A DNA stretch of 15,712 nucleotides from an uncultured Blautia sp. (GTDB taxonomy: Bacteria > Bacillota > Clostridia > Lachnospirales > Lachnospiraceae), in assembly GCA_934394595.1 (NCBI GenBank), contig CAKRRX010000056.1:1-15712 (forward strand), given 5' to 3'. Made by a program: the position numbers and the translations under genes. Below are positions 5,267 through 13,274 of this stretch, in pieces. The notes under the pieces were generated by a model. The model was not told where the DNA came from, did no database searches, and saw only the letters and a list, made by a program, of their open reading frames with translations. The first letter of the stretch is position 1; each line of letters opens with the position of its first letter.

Positions 5267-6778
5267 ATGAATGAAGTCATTGTCTCCATGAACAATATCA
5301 GCAAAAGTTTCCCAGGTGTAAAGGCCCTGGATCATGTAAAATTTGAGCTGCGTTCTGGAGAAGTCATGGCGCTGCTTGGGGAAAACGGAGCCGGAAAATC
5401 AACCCTGATGAAAATCCTCAGCGGTGTTTATACAAGAGATGAAGGAACCATGGAAATCTTCGGAAAGTCCTACGACGACCTGACTCCGAAACAGGCCCAG
5501 GAAGCCGGAGTAGCCATCATCCATCAGGAACTGAACATGTGCAAGCATTTAACTGTAACGGAGAATATGTTCCTTGGAAGAGAGGTAAAAGGCGGTCTTT
5601 CCCTGAACAACAATAAGATGCGAAAGGAAGCCAAGAAAGTTCTGGATGATCTTCGAATTGATATCAGTCCGGATCAGATCGTAGGAGATCTGCCGGTATC
5701 CAAACAGCAGATGGTAGAAATTGCAAAAGCACTTTCCATCAATGCTAGAATCCTGATCATGGACGAGCCTACTTCATCTCTTACAGCAAAGGAAATAGAC
5801 GATCTTTTCCGAATCATCCGCAAGCTGAGGGATGAAGGAAGAGGAATCGTCTACATTTCCCACAGACTGGAAGAATTGTCCCATATCGTGGACAGAGTCA
5901 CCATCATGCGAGACGGACAGTATATAACAGACGGCAATTTCAAAGACATGGACATGGACTACATCATCAAAAACATGGTAGGCCGTGAGATCAAAGAGAA
6001 ATTCCCAAGAGTGGAAAGCAAAAAAGGCAAGAAGATTTTTGAAGTAAAGAATCTCAATGCCGGGAGAATGGTACGTGATATCAACTTCTCCTTATATGAA
6101 GGTGAGATCGTAGGATTTGCCGGACTGATGGGAGCTGGAAGAACCGAGACCACAAGAGCAATCTTTGGCGTTGATCCAAAAGACAGTGGAGAATTTTATG
6201 TAGATGGCAAAAAGATTGAGGTCAACTGCCCAATGGATGCGATCCGAAACGGTGTTGTGCTTGCTCCGGAGGATCGAAAAAAAGATGGCCTTTGTACCAA
6301 GCTGAGTATTCGCCAGAATCTGGCTCTGCCAAATCTTGACCTTGTATGTAACAAAATGGGTGTGATAAACTCAGGCAAGGAAGATGCCCTTTGTGAAAAG
6401 GCTGTGAAGGATCTGCGGATCAAGACACCGAATGTGGAAATTGATTCCGGTAATCTTTCCGGTGGAAACCAGCAGAAGGTAGTAGTTGGAAAATGGCTTG
6501 CAAGAGACTCCAGAGTGGTTATTTTTGATGAACCCACAAGAGGAATCGATGTTGGAGCTAAGGTCGAAATTTATAATCTGATGAACGAGCTGAAAAAACA
6601 GGGAATTGCAGTTATGTTTGTATCCTCTGAAATGCCGGAGGTCATGGGAATTGCAGACCGTATCATCGTAATGTGCGACGGACGTATCACCGGTGAGGTT
6701 TCAGCAAAAGAGGCCAGCCAGGATGAAATCCTGACAATGGCAACATCCTTTGAAAATAAGGGAATCAAAGGCAACTGA
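5267..6778 (+). CDS. Sugar ABC importer, double ATP-binding subunit (RbsA/MglA family)
   Basis: A 503-residue protein with two nucleotide-binding domains, the standard size of RbsA/MglA/XylG. First domain: Walker A GENGAGKST (38-46), Q-loop Q87, signature-like LPVSKQQMVEIAKAL (142-156), Walker B LIMDEP (163-168; D166, E167) and H-loop H199. Second domain: GLMGAGRTE (286-294), the family's normal variant P-loop, LSGGNQQK (397-404) and Walker B VIFDEPTRGID (418-428). It powers import of a monosaccharide or simple glycoside through the adjacent permease; the exact sugar cannot be read from this subunit. AGGAGGG at 5254-5260, 6 nt before the ATG, fixes the start over ATG 5262 and ATG 5271, which are out of frame. 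It is the first gene of an operon with the permease 14 nt downstream. Confidence 0.93.
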   Translation: MNEVIVSMNNISKSFPGVKALDHVKFELRSGEVMALLGENGAGKSTLMKILSGVYTRDEGTMEIFGKSYDDLTPKQAQEAGVAIIHQELNMCKHLTVTENMFLGREVKGGLSLNNNKMRKEAKKVLDDLRIDISPDQIVGDLPVSKQQMVEIAKALSINARILIMDEPTSSLTAKEIDDLFRIIRKLRDEGRGIVYISHRLEELSHIVDRVTIMRDGQYITDGNFKDMDMDYIIKNMVGREIKEKFPRVESKKGKKIFEVKNLNAGRMVRDINFSLYEGEIVGFAGLMGAGRTETTRAIFGVDPKDSGEFYVDGKKIEVNCPMDAIRNGVVLAPEDRKKDGLCTKLSIRQNLALPNLDLVCNKMGVINSGKEDALCEKAVKDLRIKTPNVEIDSGNLSGGNQQKVVVGKWLARDSRVVIFDEPTRGIDVGAKVEIYNLMNELKKQGIAVMFVSSEMPEVMGIADRIIVMCDGRITGEVSAKEASQDEILTMATSFENKGIKGN

Positions 6779-6792
6779 GGGAGGAAAGAAAA

Positions 6793-7809
6793 ATGAATAG
6801 TAAACAGCAAAGCCCCTTAAAGAAATTACTGGGGATCAGGGGAATGGGAGCAGCGCTTACCGCATTCGTGGGATTGATCATCATCTATGTGGCATTTGGT
6901 ATCATTAATCCGGCAGTATTTTCCGGACAGAACGTACTGAACCTGCTTCGTTCCATGTCAAAATATCTGCTGATCGGTATTGCCCAGAGTTATGTACTGA
7001 TCACTGGAAACATTGATCTGTCAATCGGTTCCATGGTTGGAATGAGTGCCATGATCGCAGCTACATTGATGACCACAGGAATGAATCCGATTCTTGCAAT
7101 TTTGATCGCACTGCTTGCCTGCCTGGTAGTAGGTGTGGTAAACGGATATCTGGTTGGAAAATTTAAACTTCCGCCATTTATTGCAACCTTGGGAACCATG
7201 TTTGTGGCACGAGGAATTGCTTACATGGTAAATGGAAACCGAAACACAGATGCTATTGCAACAGGGGTTGGTAAAGAAACCGCAGATGCATTCCAGAATT
7301 GTTTTTATTACGGTAAAACACTTGGCATTTACAACACATTCTGGATCGCACTTATCATTTTTGTTATATTTTTCTTTGTCTTATCCAAAACACGTACCGG
7401 CCGTCATATTTACGCAATCGGCTCTAATGTGGATGCAGCAAAGCTCTCCGGTGTAAATGTAGTTTCCACCACAGTAAAGACTTATCTGGTAAGCTCCGTG
7501 TGCTCCTGTGTAGTAGGCCTTATCCTTTGCGCACAGGCTGGTATGGGAAACATGGAAGCCGGAAATATGTACGAAATGTACGGCGTAGCAGCTGGTGTAA
7601 TCGGAGGTGTTTCCCCACTTGGAGGAACTGGAATCCTTCTTGGAACCTTTGCCGGTGCAGCTGTATGGCAGACACTGGAAAATGGTCTGAACATGATCGG
7701 CGCACAGGTTGGTATCCAGCGAGTTGTGATCGGTGTGATCGTAGTCGCCGCTGTATTACTGGATGTAGTAGTCAGAAACGGACAGTTTGGTAAACGTAGA
7801 AAAAAATAA
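6793..7809 (+). CDS. Sugar ABC importer, permease subunit (RbsC family)
   Basis: A 338-residue polytopic membrane protein with a BPD_transp_2 (RbsC/MglC/XylH) fold and about 8-10 hydrophobic segments from residue 17 to residue 330. Diagnostic sequences are the early ITGNIDLSIGSMVG (about 66-79), LPPFIATLGTMFVARGIAYM (about 125-144), the cytoplasmic coupling-loop region AIGSNVDAAKLSGVNV (about 212-227) and GVSPLGGTGILLGTFAGA (about 273-290). It forms the translocation path, probably as a homodimer, with the double ATPase encoded just upstream. GGGAGG (6779-6784) is a good ribosome binding site 8 nt before the ATG. The only other intact ABC genes nearby are its own operon partners. The degenerate ATPase at 11737 might also contact this permease, which is an inference. 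Confidence 0.93.
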   Translation: MNSKQQSPLKKLLGIRGMGAALTAFVGLIIIYVAFGIINPAVFSGQNVLNLLRSMSKYLLIGIAQSYVLITGNIDLSIGSMVGMSAMIAATLMTTGMNPILAILIALLACLVVGVVNGYLVGKFKLPPFIATLGTMFVARGIAYMVNGNRNTDAIATGVGKETADAFQNCFYYGKTLGIYNTFWIALIIFVIFFFVLSKTRTGRHIYAIGSNVDAAKLSGVNVVSTTVKTYLVSSVCSCVVGLILCAQAGMGNMEAGNMYEMYGVAAGVIGGVSPLGGTGILLGTFAGAAVWQTLENGLNMIGAQVGIQRVVIGVIVVAAVLLDVVVRNGQFGKRRKK

Positions 7810-7815
7810 TCGCGA

Positions 7816-7847
7816 AACTAAACCGCAAATGGAGAAGGCGGGTAGTT
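7816..7847 (+). other. Small hairpin between permease and binding-protein genes
   Basis: AACTA (7816-7820) with TAGTT (7843-7847), and CCGC (7823-7826) with GCGG (7838-7841), make a 9-bp interrupted stem. Hairpins at this place can protect the 5' end of a processed binding-protein mRNA and raise its level over that of the permease. There is no T-run, so it is not a terminator. Confidence 0.3.
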
Positions 7848-7881
7848 ATAAAAATTTAATTTTATCAGGAGGATTTTTACA

Positions 7882-8814
7882 ATGAAAAGAAAACTTTTAG
7901 CTATGGTATGCGCAGTATCTATGATCGCTTCTATGGGAGCAGCAACTGTTTATGCAGAAGACGAAGTAAAGGCTACTGGCAATGAGAAGATCGCTCTGAT
8001 CACAATGGACTCCATCGACCAGCACTGGATCACCTTAAACGAGGGCGCACAGGCAGAGGCCGAAGAGCTCGGTGTAACTGTTGACTTCATGTCCCCAAAT
8101 ACAAAAGACGATGCACAGCAGATTGAGTGTGTGAACAATGCAGTAGCAGGCGGCTATGATGCAATCATGGTTGCAGCAAACGGACCGGATGCAATTTCTT
8201 CTGCACTTCAGGAAGCAAAAGATCAGGGTGTTAAGATCGTGTATGTTGACTCCCCTGCAAATGTAGAGGCAGAGGCTACTTTTTCCACAGATAACAAAGC
8301 TGCCGGAAAAACAGCTGGTGAAGAGATGAAGAAAGCTCTTGAGGATGCTGGTGTTACATCTGGAAAGATCGGCGTCATCAACGTAAACGCAGCTACAGAC
8401 TCCTGTGTAAAACGTGAGGAAGGTTTCCGCGAAGCATTTGACGGATCTGACTTTGAGATCATGGAAACCCAGTACGGCGAAGGTGATGCAGCGAAATCCC
8501 AGAGTATTGCAGAGAACTACATTACACAGGGAGTTGTTGGTATCTTCGGATGCAACGAAGGATCTACAACTGGTGCCGGAAATGCCATCAAAGCAGCTGG
8601 AAATTCTGATATCATCGGTGTTGGTTTTGATAAATCTGACGCAATCCTGAACCTGATCGACGATGGATATCTTCTTTGCACAATGGCTCAGAACCCGGAC
8701 GTTATGGGATCTGAAGGCGTAAAAGCAGCTGTAAAAGCTATCAATGGTGAGGAGCTTGGCGGAGAAGTTACCGATACTGGTGTATCTGTAATCACAAAGG
8801 ATTCTGACAAATAA
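7882..8814 (+). CDS. Sugar-binding protein of the ABC importer (Peripla_BP_4/RbsB type)
   Basis: A 310-residue secreted binding protein. Residues 1-25 are a signal peptide (MKRK charged start, hydrophobic core, VYA cleavage site), giving a mature start near E26. The mature part is a type I periplasmic-binding fold: KIALITMDSIDQHWITLNEGA (about 36-56), the hinge-side GGYDAIMVAANGPDAISSAL (about 90-109), VDSPANVEAEATFSTDN (about 127-143), GKIGVINVNAAT (about 165-176) and GIFGCNEGSTTGAGNAIK (about 229-246). It should deliver a sugar to the permease. In Gram-positive bacteria such proteins are normally lipoproteins, but there is no lipobox cysteine: the only Cys in the leader (C10) lies in AMVC, which does not fit. 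AGGAGG (7867-7872) is a very strong ribosome binding site, two stop codons end the gene, and a terminator follows. Confidence 0.92.
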   Translation: MKRKLLAMVCAVSMIASMGAATVYAEDEVKATGNEKIALITMDSIDQHWITLNEGAQAEAEELGVTVDFMSPNTKDDAQQIECVNNAVAGGYDAIMVAANGPDAISSALQEAKDQGVKIVYVDSPANVEAEATFSTDNKAAGKTAGEEMKKALEDAGVTSGKIGVINVNAATDSCVKREEGFREAFDGSDFEIMETQYGEGDAAKSQSIAENYITQGVVGIFGCNEGSTTGAGNAIKAAGNSDIIGVGFDKSDAILNLIDDGYLLCTMAQNPDVMGSEGVKAAVKAINGEELGGEVTDTGVSVITKDSDK

Positions 8815-8874
8815 TAAGAAGATTGTTTCCGGACTGTAAATCCTGCAGCGAGGGAAAAAACAATATTTTATCAA

Positions 8875-8910
8875 CAAGAAACCGTCGGTTTTTCCGGCGG
8901 TTTTCTTGCT
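8875..8910 (+). terminator. Terminator after the sugar ABC operon
   Basis: CCGTCGG (8882-8888) and CCGGCGG (8894-8900) form a strong stem with a T5 loop, extended by CAAGAAA/TTTTCTTG. A T-rich tail TTTTCTTGCTT follows the core. It separates the highly expressed transporter from the regulatory genes, though readthrough may feed them. A weak promoter-like pair, TTGAGA (8947-8952) and TATGTA (8971-8976), is the only other candidate for the regulatory operon. Confidence 0.75.
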
Positions 8911-8991
8911 TAACCAGGAAAAATAGATTATCATAAGAGGTAAAAGTTGAGACATTTTTTTCGGTGAAATTATGTAATGGGGACGGAGAGT

Positions 8992-10659
8992 ATGGAGATT
9001 TTGAAGGTAGTAATTGCAGATGATGAGGTGCGGATCTGTCAGCTGATCCAGGCACTGATAGACTGGGATTCATTGGGGATGAAAGTGGTGGGAGTGGCCC
9101 ACAATGGCGAAGAGGCCTGTGAAATGGTACAGCAGACACAGCCGGATATTCTGATCACAGATATCCGTATGCCAGGATGCAGTGGCCTGGAACTGATAAA
9201 AAAGGTAAAGGAGCTGGATTCCAATTTAGAGGTAATCATCATCAGTGGACATGCACATTTTGAGTACGCCCAGCAGGCCATCAGTTATGGTGTGGGCTAT
9301 TATCTTCTGAAGCCGGTGAATAAAGGGGAACTGACTGCTACTTTACAGAAATTGCAGAAAAAGATCGGAGAGCGTAAAGCAGCAGAATTGGATCATGAGG
9401 CTCTGGTAAATAAGGCAAAAAGAGATGATGATCATCTGAGGGCAAATCTCATTGACAGGCTTTTGGATCAGCCAGAGATGCCGGTTTCACAGGAGACATT
9501 GAGGAGCATTTACCACCTTAAGATAAGACCGGGGACTTATCAGGCATTCTGTGTGAAGGTGGATTATGGCAGAAACATCACTGACACCAGGAAAAACAGC
9601 GAAACAGCAGACAGAATGAACGAGAAAATGGCAGGAAGTTCGCCACGTGAGATCAGCTCCAGTTCCAGTGAAGTGCTCATGGAGAAAGTTCATGAAGTAT
9701 TGGAACGAAATTTGAAAACTGACAGCCGTGAACTGGTTCTGCTTGTTCGTGAGGATTATTGCTACGGTATTCTCAACTACCCGGACTGTGAGAAAGAATC
9801 CATCCGGCGCAGTATGAAAAGCAGTCTTACTCAGATGGAAATCCAGAGAAATATGTTTCAGCATGTAAGCTTTTCCATGGCAGTGGGTACCGGTTATAAA
9901 GAGGCCGGATATCTGGCTGATTCTATGCAGGAGGCACGAAAACTCATTCAGGAAAGGCTGGTAAAGGGAGAGGGACGTGTCCTTGACCGTCTGGGAGGAC
10001 CGTCTGAACTTCAGGAAAGTGAATTGCTGAAAAAGTATCTTCGTGATATCACCCATGCAGTGGAAATTTCCAGCACACAAAATGCAGCAGAAGCATTGGA
10101 AACCCTGCAGGATGCGGTGAACAGGGCAAAAGAAATCCGTGGCTGTGAAATCTTTGAACTGGTATATGCAGCTGCTGATATTTTTGCAGCAAGTATCCAG
10201 ATTCCGGAACGAACTGCTACTGTGGAGGAATTTCGCAGACAGTGTGACAAATGTGGAAAAATCGAAGAAGTTTTTGCCTGCTTTGGGGATTTCCAGCAGA
10301 AATATCTTCAGGAACAGGCTGACCGGTATGAAAACGATACCATCCGGCCAGTCCGCAAGGCAAAAGAATATATCCAGAATCATTACAGTGATCCCCTGAC
10401 ATTGGAAGAAGTCAGTGAAATGGTTGGATTAAGCACGGCCTATTTCAGTGCTTTGTTTAAGAAAACAGAAGGAGAGGGATTTGCGAAATACCTGATCAAC
10501 GTAAGAATAGAGCAGGCAAAACTGCTTCTTCGGGAATCAAATCTTCCTGTGACCGAAATCTGCCGGAAGGTGGGGTATAACGATCCCAAGCATTTTACCC
10601 ATACCTTTGAAAAAACGGCAGGGGTGAAACCGTCTACCTACAGAAAATTGTATGGATGA
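8992..10659 (+). CDS. AraC-family response regulator (YesN type)
   Basis: A 555-residue regulator from ATG 8992. The receiver domain (1-120) has the acidic pocket D10/D11, phospho-acceptor D57 (LITDIRMPG), S85 (IIISG) and K107 (LLKPV). A long middle region (about 125-450), partly helical and without a clear named domain, matches the layout of large YesN proteins. The C-terminus (452-555) is an AraC DNA-binding domain with two helix-turn-helix motifs, LTLEEVSEMVGLSTAYFSAL (about 469-488) and LPVTEICRKVGYNDPKHF (about 518-535). Phosphorylated by the kinase downstream, it probably activates the sugar operon. ATG 8977 is in frame but has no ribosome binding site. Starting at 8992 uses GGGGACGGAG upstream and gives the typical MEILKVVIADDE receiver start. 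Confidence 0.9.
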   Translation: MEILKVVIADDEVRICQLIQALIDWDSLGMKVVGVAHNGEEACEMVQQTQPDILITDIRMPGCSGLELIKKVKELDSNLEVIIISGHAHFEYAQQAISYGVGYYLLKPVNKGELTATLQKLQKKIGERKAAELDHEALVNKAKRDDDHLRANLIDRLLDQPEMPVSQETLRSIYHLKIRPGTYQAFCVKVDYGRNITDTRKNSETADRMNEKMAGSSPREISSSSSEVLMEKVHEVLERNLKTDSRELVLLVREDYCYGILNYPDCEKESIRRSMKSSLTQMEIQRNMFQHVSFSMAVGTGYKEAGYLADSMQEARKLIQERLVKGEGRVLDRLGGPSELQESELLKKYLRDITHAVEISSTQNAAEALETLQDAVNRAKEIRGCEIFELVYAAADIFAASIQIPERTATVEEFRRQCDKCGKIEEVFACFGDFQQKYLQEQADRYENDTIRPVRKAKEYIQNHYSDPLTLEEVSEMVGLSTAYFSALFKKTEGEGFAKYLINVRIEQAKLLLRESNLPVTEICRKVGYNDPKHFTHTFEKTAGVKPSTYRKLYG

Positions 10660-10690
10660 GTATTAAAATCACAGAGAGGAATCTCAGCCT

Positions 10691-11740
10691 ATGAAATTCA
10701 AAGAAAAACTGAAATACATATCCAATCGGGCCTTTGCTATGGGAACAATCACCTCAGGTATTTTAATCATTCTGTCAGCAATACTGCTGTTACTGGCATA
10801 TAAAGACAGGACACCTTGGTGGGTAGCTGTAATGATAACAATATTCGCAATTTTCTATCCCATAGTTTGCTGGTTCTGGATTCGCAATCCTTATATGCGG
10901 TGTGAAAAAATGCTGAACCGTTTCCTGGAAGGATATATTTTTTCTGAGAAAGATGACATGGAGTTGTTGAACCTGACGCCTGCGCTCCAGCAGCAGATGG
11001 AACTGGTGGACCGTATTGTACGTTCTCCACAGTATATGGATCTGAACAAAAGACAGGCGCAGTACCTGGCCTTGCAAAATCAGATCAATCCCCATTTCCT
11101 TTACAATACATTGGAGAGTATCCGTGGGGAGGCGATCATTGCAGGACTGGATGGAGTGGCAGATATGACAGAGGCTCTGGCAAGGTTTTTTCGATATACT
11201 ATTACCAAGGTAGAAAATCTGGTTTCTGTAGAGGAAGAACTGGACAACTGCGAGACTTACTTTGGAATCCAGAAATATCGTTTCGGGGACCGCTTGCAGC
11301 TTCACATTGATTATGATGTTGCAGAATATGAGAAAATCATGAATTGCAGAATTCCCAAGCTGACCTTGCAGCCGATCTTGGAAAACAGCATTATCCATGG
11401 AGTGGAATTGAAGGTTGGAGGAGGAAACCTTTATATCCGGTTTCAATGTACCAGAGATCGCCTGATCATTCGCATTTCTGATGACGGTGTGGGAATGGAT
11501 GAGAGAACTCTTGCAAAACTGAATCAGAAGTTAGGAAAATCTACAAAGGCTTTTCATGATAATGAGGAAAAACAGGGCGGAATCGCACTGGTAAATGTTA
11601 ATAACAGAATTCACCTGATCTTTGGGGATGAATATGGCATGCATGTCTATTCTGTGCCAGGTGAAGGCACGGATGTGGAAATCACTATTCCGGTGCTTAC
11701 TGATGACAGACAGGTGAAAAACAGGAGTGTACTGGCATGA
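10691..11740 (+). CDS. Sensor histidine kinase of the YesM/LytS type with no extracellular sensor domain
   Basis: A 349-residue membrane kinase. Two hydrophobic segments, about 17-36 and 43-64, are joined by a loop of about six residues (KDRTPW), so almost nothing is exposed outside. A short helical linker (about 70-125) follows. The His_kinase domain has QINPHFLYNT with phospho-acceptor H135, the N-box QPILENSIIHG (227-237, N232), DDGVGMD (264-270) and GGIALVNVNNRI (296-307), all intact. The protein is much shorter than usual YesM kinases of about 580 residues, which carry a large dCache-like outer domain. The partner is the response regulator 31 nt upstream. It overlaps the following degenerate ABC gene by 4 nt (ATGA), suggesting coupled translation and a joint function. 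AGAGAGGA, 10 nt before the ATG, is the ribosome binding site. Confidence 0.9.
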   Translation: MKFKEKLKYISNRAFAMGTITSGILIILSAILLLLAYKDRTPWWVAVMITIFAIFYPIVCWFWIRNPYMRCEKMLNRFLEGYIFSEKDDMELLNLTPALQQQMELVDRIVRSPQYMDLNKRQAQYLALQNQINPHFLYNTLESIRGEAIIAGLDGVADMTEALARFFRYTITKVENLVSVEEELDNCETYFGIQKYRFGDRLQLHIDYDVAEYEKIMNCRIPKLTLQPILENSIIHGVELKVGGGNLYIRFQCTRDRLIIRISDDGVGMDERTLAKLNQKLGKSTKAFHDNEEKQGGIALVNVNNRIHLIFGDEYGMHVYSVPGEGTDVEITIPVLTDDRQVKNRSVLA

Positions 11741-13221
11741 GAAATGAAGTTCTCAGAATGGAGCGTGTAACTTACAAAGAGGATGAGGTTGTGAAACTGG
11801 AGGATTTTAACCTTCAGATCTTTCAGGGGGAAATTATGGGCTTCCTTCCGGTAAACAGCCATGGAAAAACAGCTCTTCTGAAGCTTCTGGAACGAAACTT
11901 GCCTCTCTATGACGGCTACATCTATTATGGCGGGGAGAAAGTAAATACCTGGAAAGAGCATTACAAGCCTGCAAACAGGATCAGTATTATTCAGGAAAAA
12001 AGCTCCCTGGTAGGGAATCTGAATATTGCGGATAATATTTTTGTGCTGCGACCGGGCTTTCACCAGTGGGTGATCCGGACCAAAATCCTGAATCAGCAGG
12101 TGCAGCCATTTTTTGATGATATTGGAGTGGATATTCCGCTGGACAAAGATGTGGAAAGGCTCTCTGCCTTTGAGAGGATCATTGTGGAACTGCTCCGTGC
12201 GGTGATCATGGGATATCATCTGATCGTACTGGATGAGGTAGGAGCTCTTATCAGTGATGATGAATTGAAAAAACTTCATGGTATCATCCGCCATTATGTG
12301 AAAAAAGGTTTTTCTTTTCTCTATATCTGTTCTCATCTGGAAGAGATTTCCAGTATCTGTGACAGGTGTGCGCTGTTTACCAATGGAAGAGTCCAAAAAG
12401 TGCTGGAGAAAAATGAACTGTTTCACGATCCACCTGTGACCTATATGTCTGAATATAATGACATGGTACGTTATCACACAGAAAAAAGGGAAGGGCAACA
12501 GACTGCTCCGGTTGTTTTTCAGTGGAGAGGTTATGGAGATGAATTTGCCGGTAAATTTTCTATTGACGTTCATAAAGGGGAATGCATGGCTATACAGATT
12601 ATGAACGCCGATGGGATGGAAGAAATCAGGGGAATTTTATCCGGAGATTTTTTTCCGGAAAACGGCGACATTCTGTTAAAAGGAAAACGAACTAAAATTC
12701 CGGGAAACAGTAAAATTGCAGTGATCCAGGAGCGTACTACAAAAACTATGATTTTTCCGGAATTGGATTATATGAATAATCTTTGTATCTGTCTGGCTGA
12801 GAAGGTGCCATCTATCTGGCATAACAGGCATTTGCGGAACAGTATCCGAAATGAGTACAGTTCTATATTGGGGCCGGAAGTTTTTGATATGTCTGTGGAT
12901 GAGTTAAGCGAAAAGCAGAAATATCAGCTGGTGTATACCCGGATATTTTTGCAGAAGCCGGATATTCTTTTTTGCATTCAGCCGTTTCGTGGAGCGGATC
13001 TGGAACACAGAATGTTTATTTGGAGTATGTTGGAGAAATTTCTGGATAAGGGGATTGCAGTAGTGATTTTGTCCCTGAATCTGTCGGATTCCCTTGCAAT
13101 GGCAGATCGACTGCTGATTCTGGGTGAGAATGGAGAAAAAAAGGAAATTTGCAGAGAACATTTTTCCGAGATTACTTCACCGGTGCCCTGGCTGCATATG
13201 TATTCATCTGTACGAAAATAA
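11737..13221 (+). CDS. Degenerate RbsA-like double ABC protein (pseudo-ATPase) in a two-component operon
   Basis: A 494-residue protein that aligns along its length with the double ATPase encoded at 5267, but with eroded motifs. First half: the P-loop place (38-46) reads PVNSHGKTA instead of GENGAGKST, keeping G43, K44 and T45. Q86, Walker B VLDE (D166, E167) and H200 (CSHLEE) remain, and the signature place reads RLSAFERIIVELLRAV (141-156). Second half: the P-loop place reads AIQIMNADGMEEI (285-297) with no GK-S/T, LSGGNQQK has become LSEKQKYQ (390-397), and the Walker B DEP is CIQP (413-416). At best one ATP site could bind; the second is dead. There is no signal peptide or membrane segment. 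The frame is open with no internal stop, so it is a maintained gene, not a decayed one. With the kinase overlapping by 4 nt, a regulatory or adaptor role is inferred. Confidence 0.85.
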   Translation: MRNEVLRMERVTYKEDEVVKLEDFNLQIFQGEIMGFLPVNSHGKTALLKLLERNLPLYDGYIYYGGEKVNTWKEHYKPANRISIIQEKSSLVGNLNIADNIFVLRPGFHQWVIRTKILNQQVQPFFDDIGVDIPLDKDVERLSAFERIIVELLRAVIMGYHLIVLDEVGALISDDELKKLHGIIRHYVKKGFSFLYICSHLEEISSICDRCALFTNGRVQKVLEKNELFHDPPVTYMSEYNDMVRYHTEKREGQQTAPVVFQWRGYGDEFAGKFSIDVHKGECMAIQIMNADGMEEIRGILSGDFFPENGDILLKGKRTKIPGNSKIAVIQERTTKTMIFPELDYMNNLCICLAEKVPSIWHNRHLRNSIRNEYSSILGPEVFDMSVDELSEKQKYQLVYTRIFLQKPDILFCIQPFRGADLEHRMFIWSMLEKFLDKGIAVVILSLNLSDSLAMADRLLILGENGEKKEICREHFSEITSPVPWLHMYSSVRK

Positions 13222-13235
13222 AGAATATAAAAAGA

Positions 13236-13264
13236 GGGCCTTGGATTTTATAAATCCTTGGCCC
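13236..13264 (-). terminator. Shared hairpin between convergent genes; terminator of the GH3 gene
   Basis: GGGCC (13236-13240) pairs with GGCCC (13260-13264), and GGATTT with AAATCC, across two T-T mismatches and a TAT loop. On the minus strand the hairpin is followed by CTCTTTTTATATTC, a proper T-run for the glycosidase gene. On the plus strand the tail is only ATCTTCATT, so termination of the pseudo-ATPase transcript is less certain. Confidence 0.65.
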
Positions 13265-13274
13265 ATCTTCATTA

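Noticed and set aside
7882..7960. Lipoprotein signal at C10 of the binding protein
   Set aside because: The residues before C10 (LAMV) do not form a lipobox, and the hydrophobic core continues past it to a VYA cleavage site.
8035..8955. 306-codon minus-strand frame opposite the binding-protein gene
   Set aside because: It is Cys/Phe-rich nonsense antisense to a clear RbsB-type gene and crosses the terminator. The same applies to long antisense frames at 9487-10383, 11647-12573, 13317-14099 and 4373-4927.
8977..8991. Response regulator start at ATG 8977
   Set aside because: No purine-rich site lies upstream, and ATG 8992 gives the normal beginning of a receiver domain.
11737..13221. Calling the third regulatory gene an ordinary sugar ABC ATPase
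   Set aside because: The overall similarity supports it, but the loss of P-loop, signature and Walker B residues, especially in the second half, rules out a normal double ATPase.
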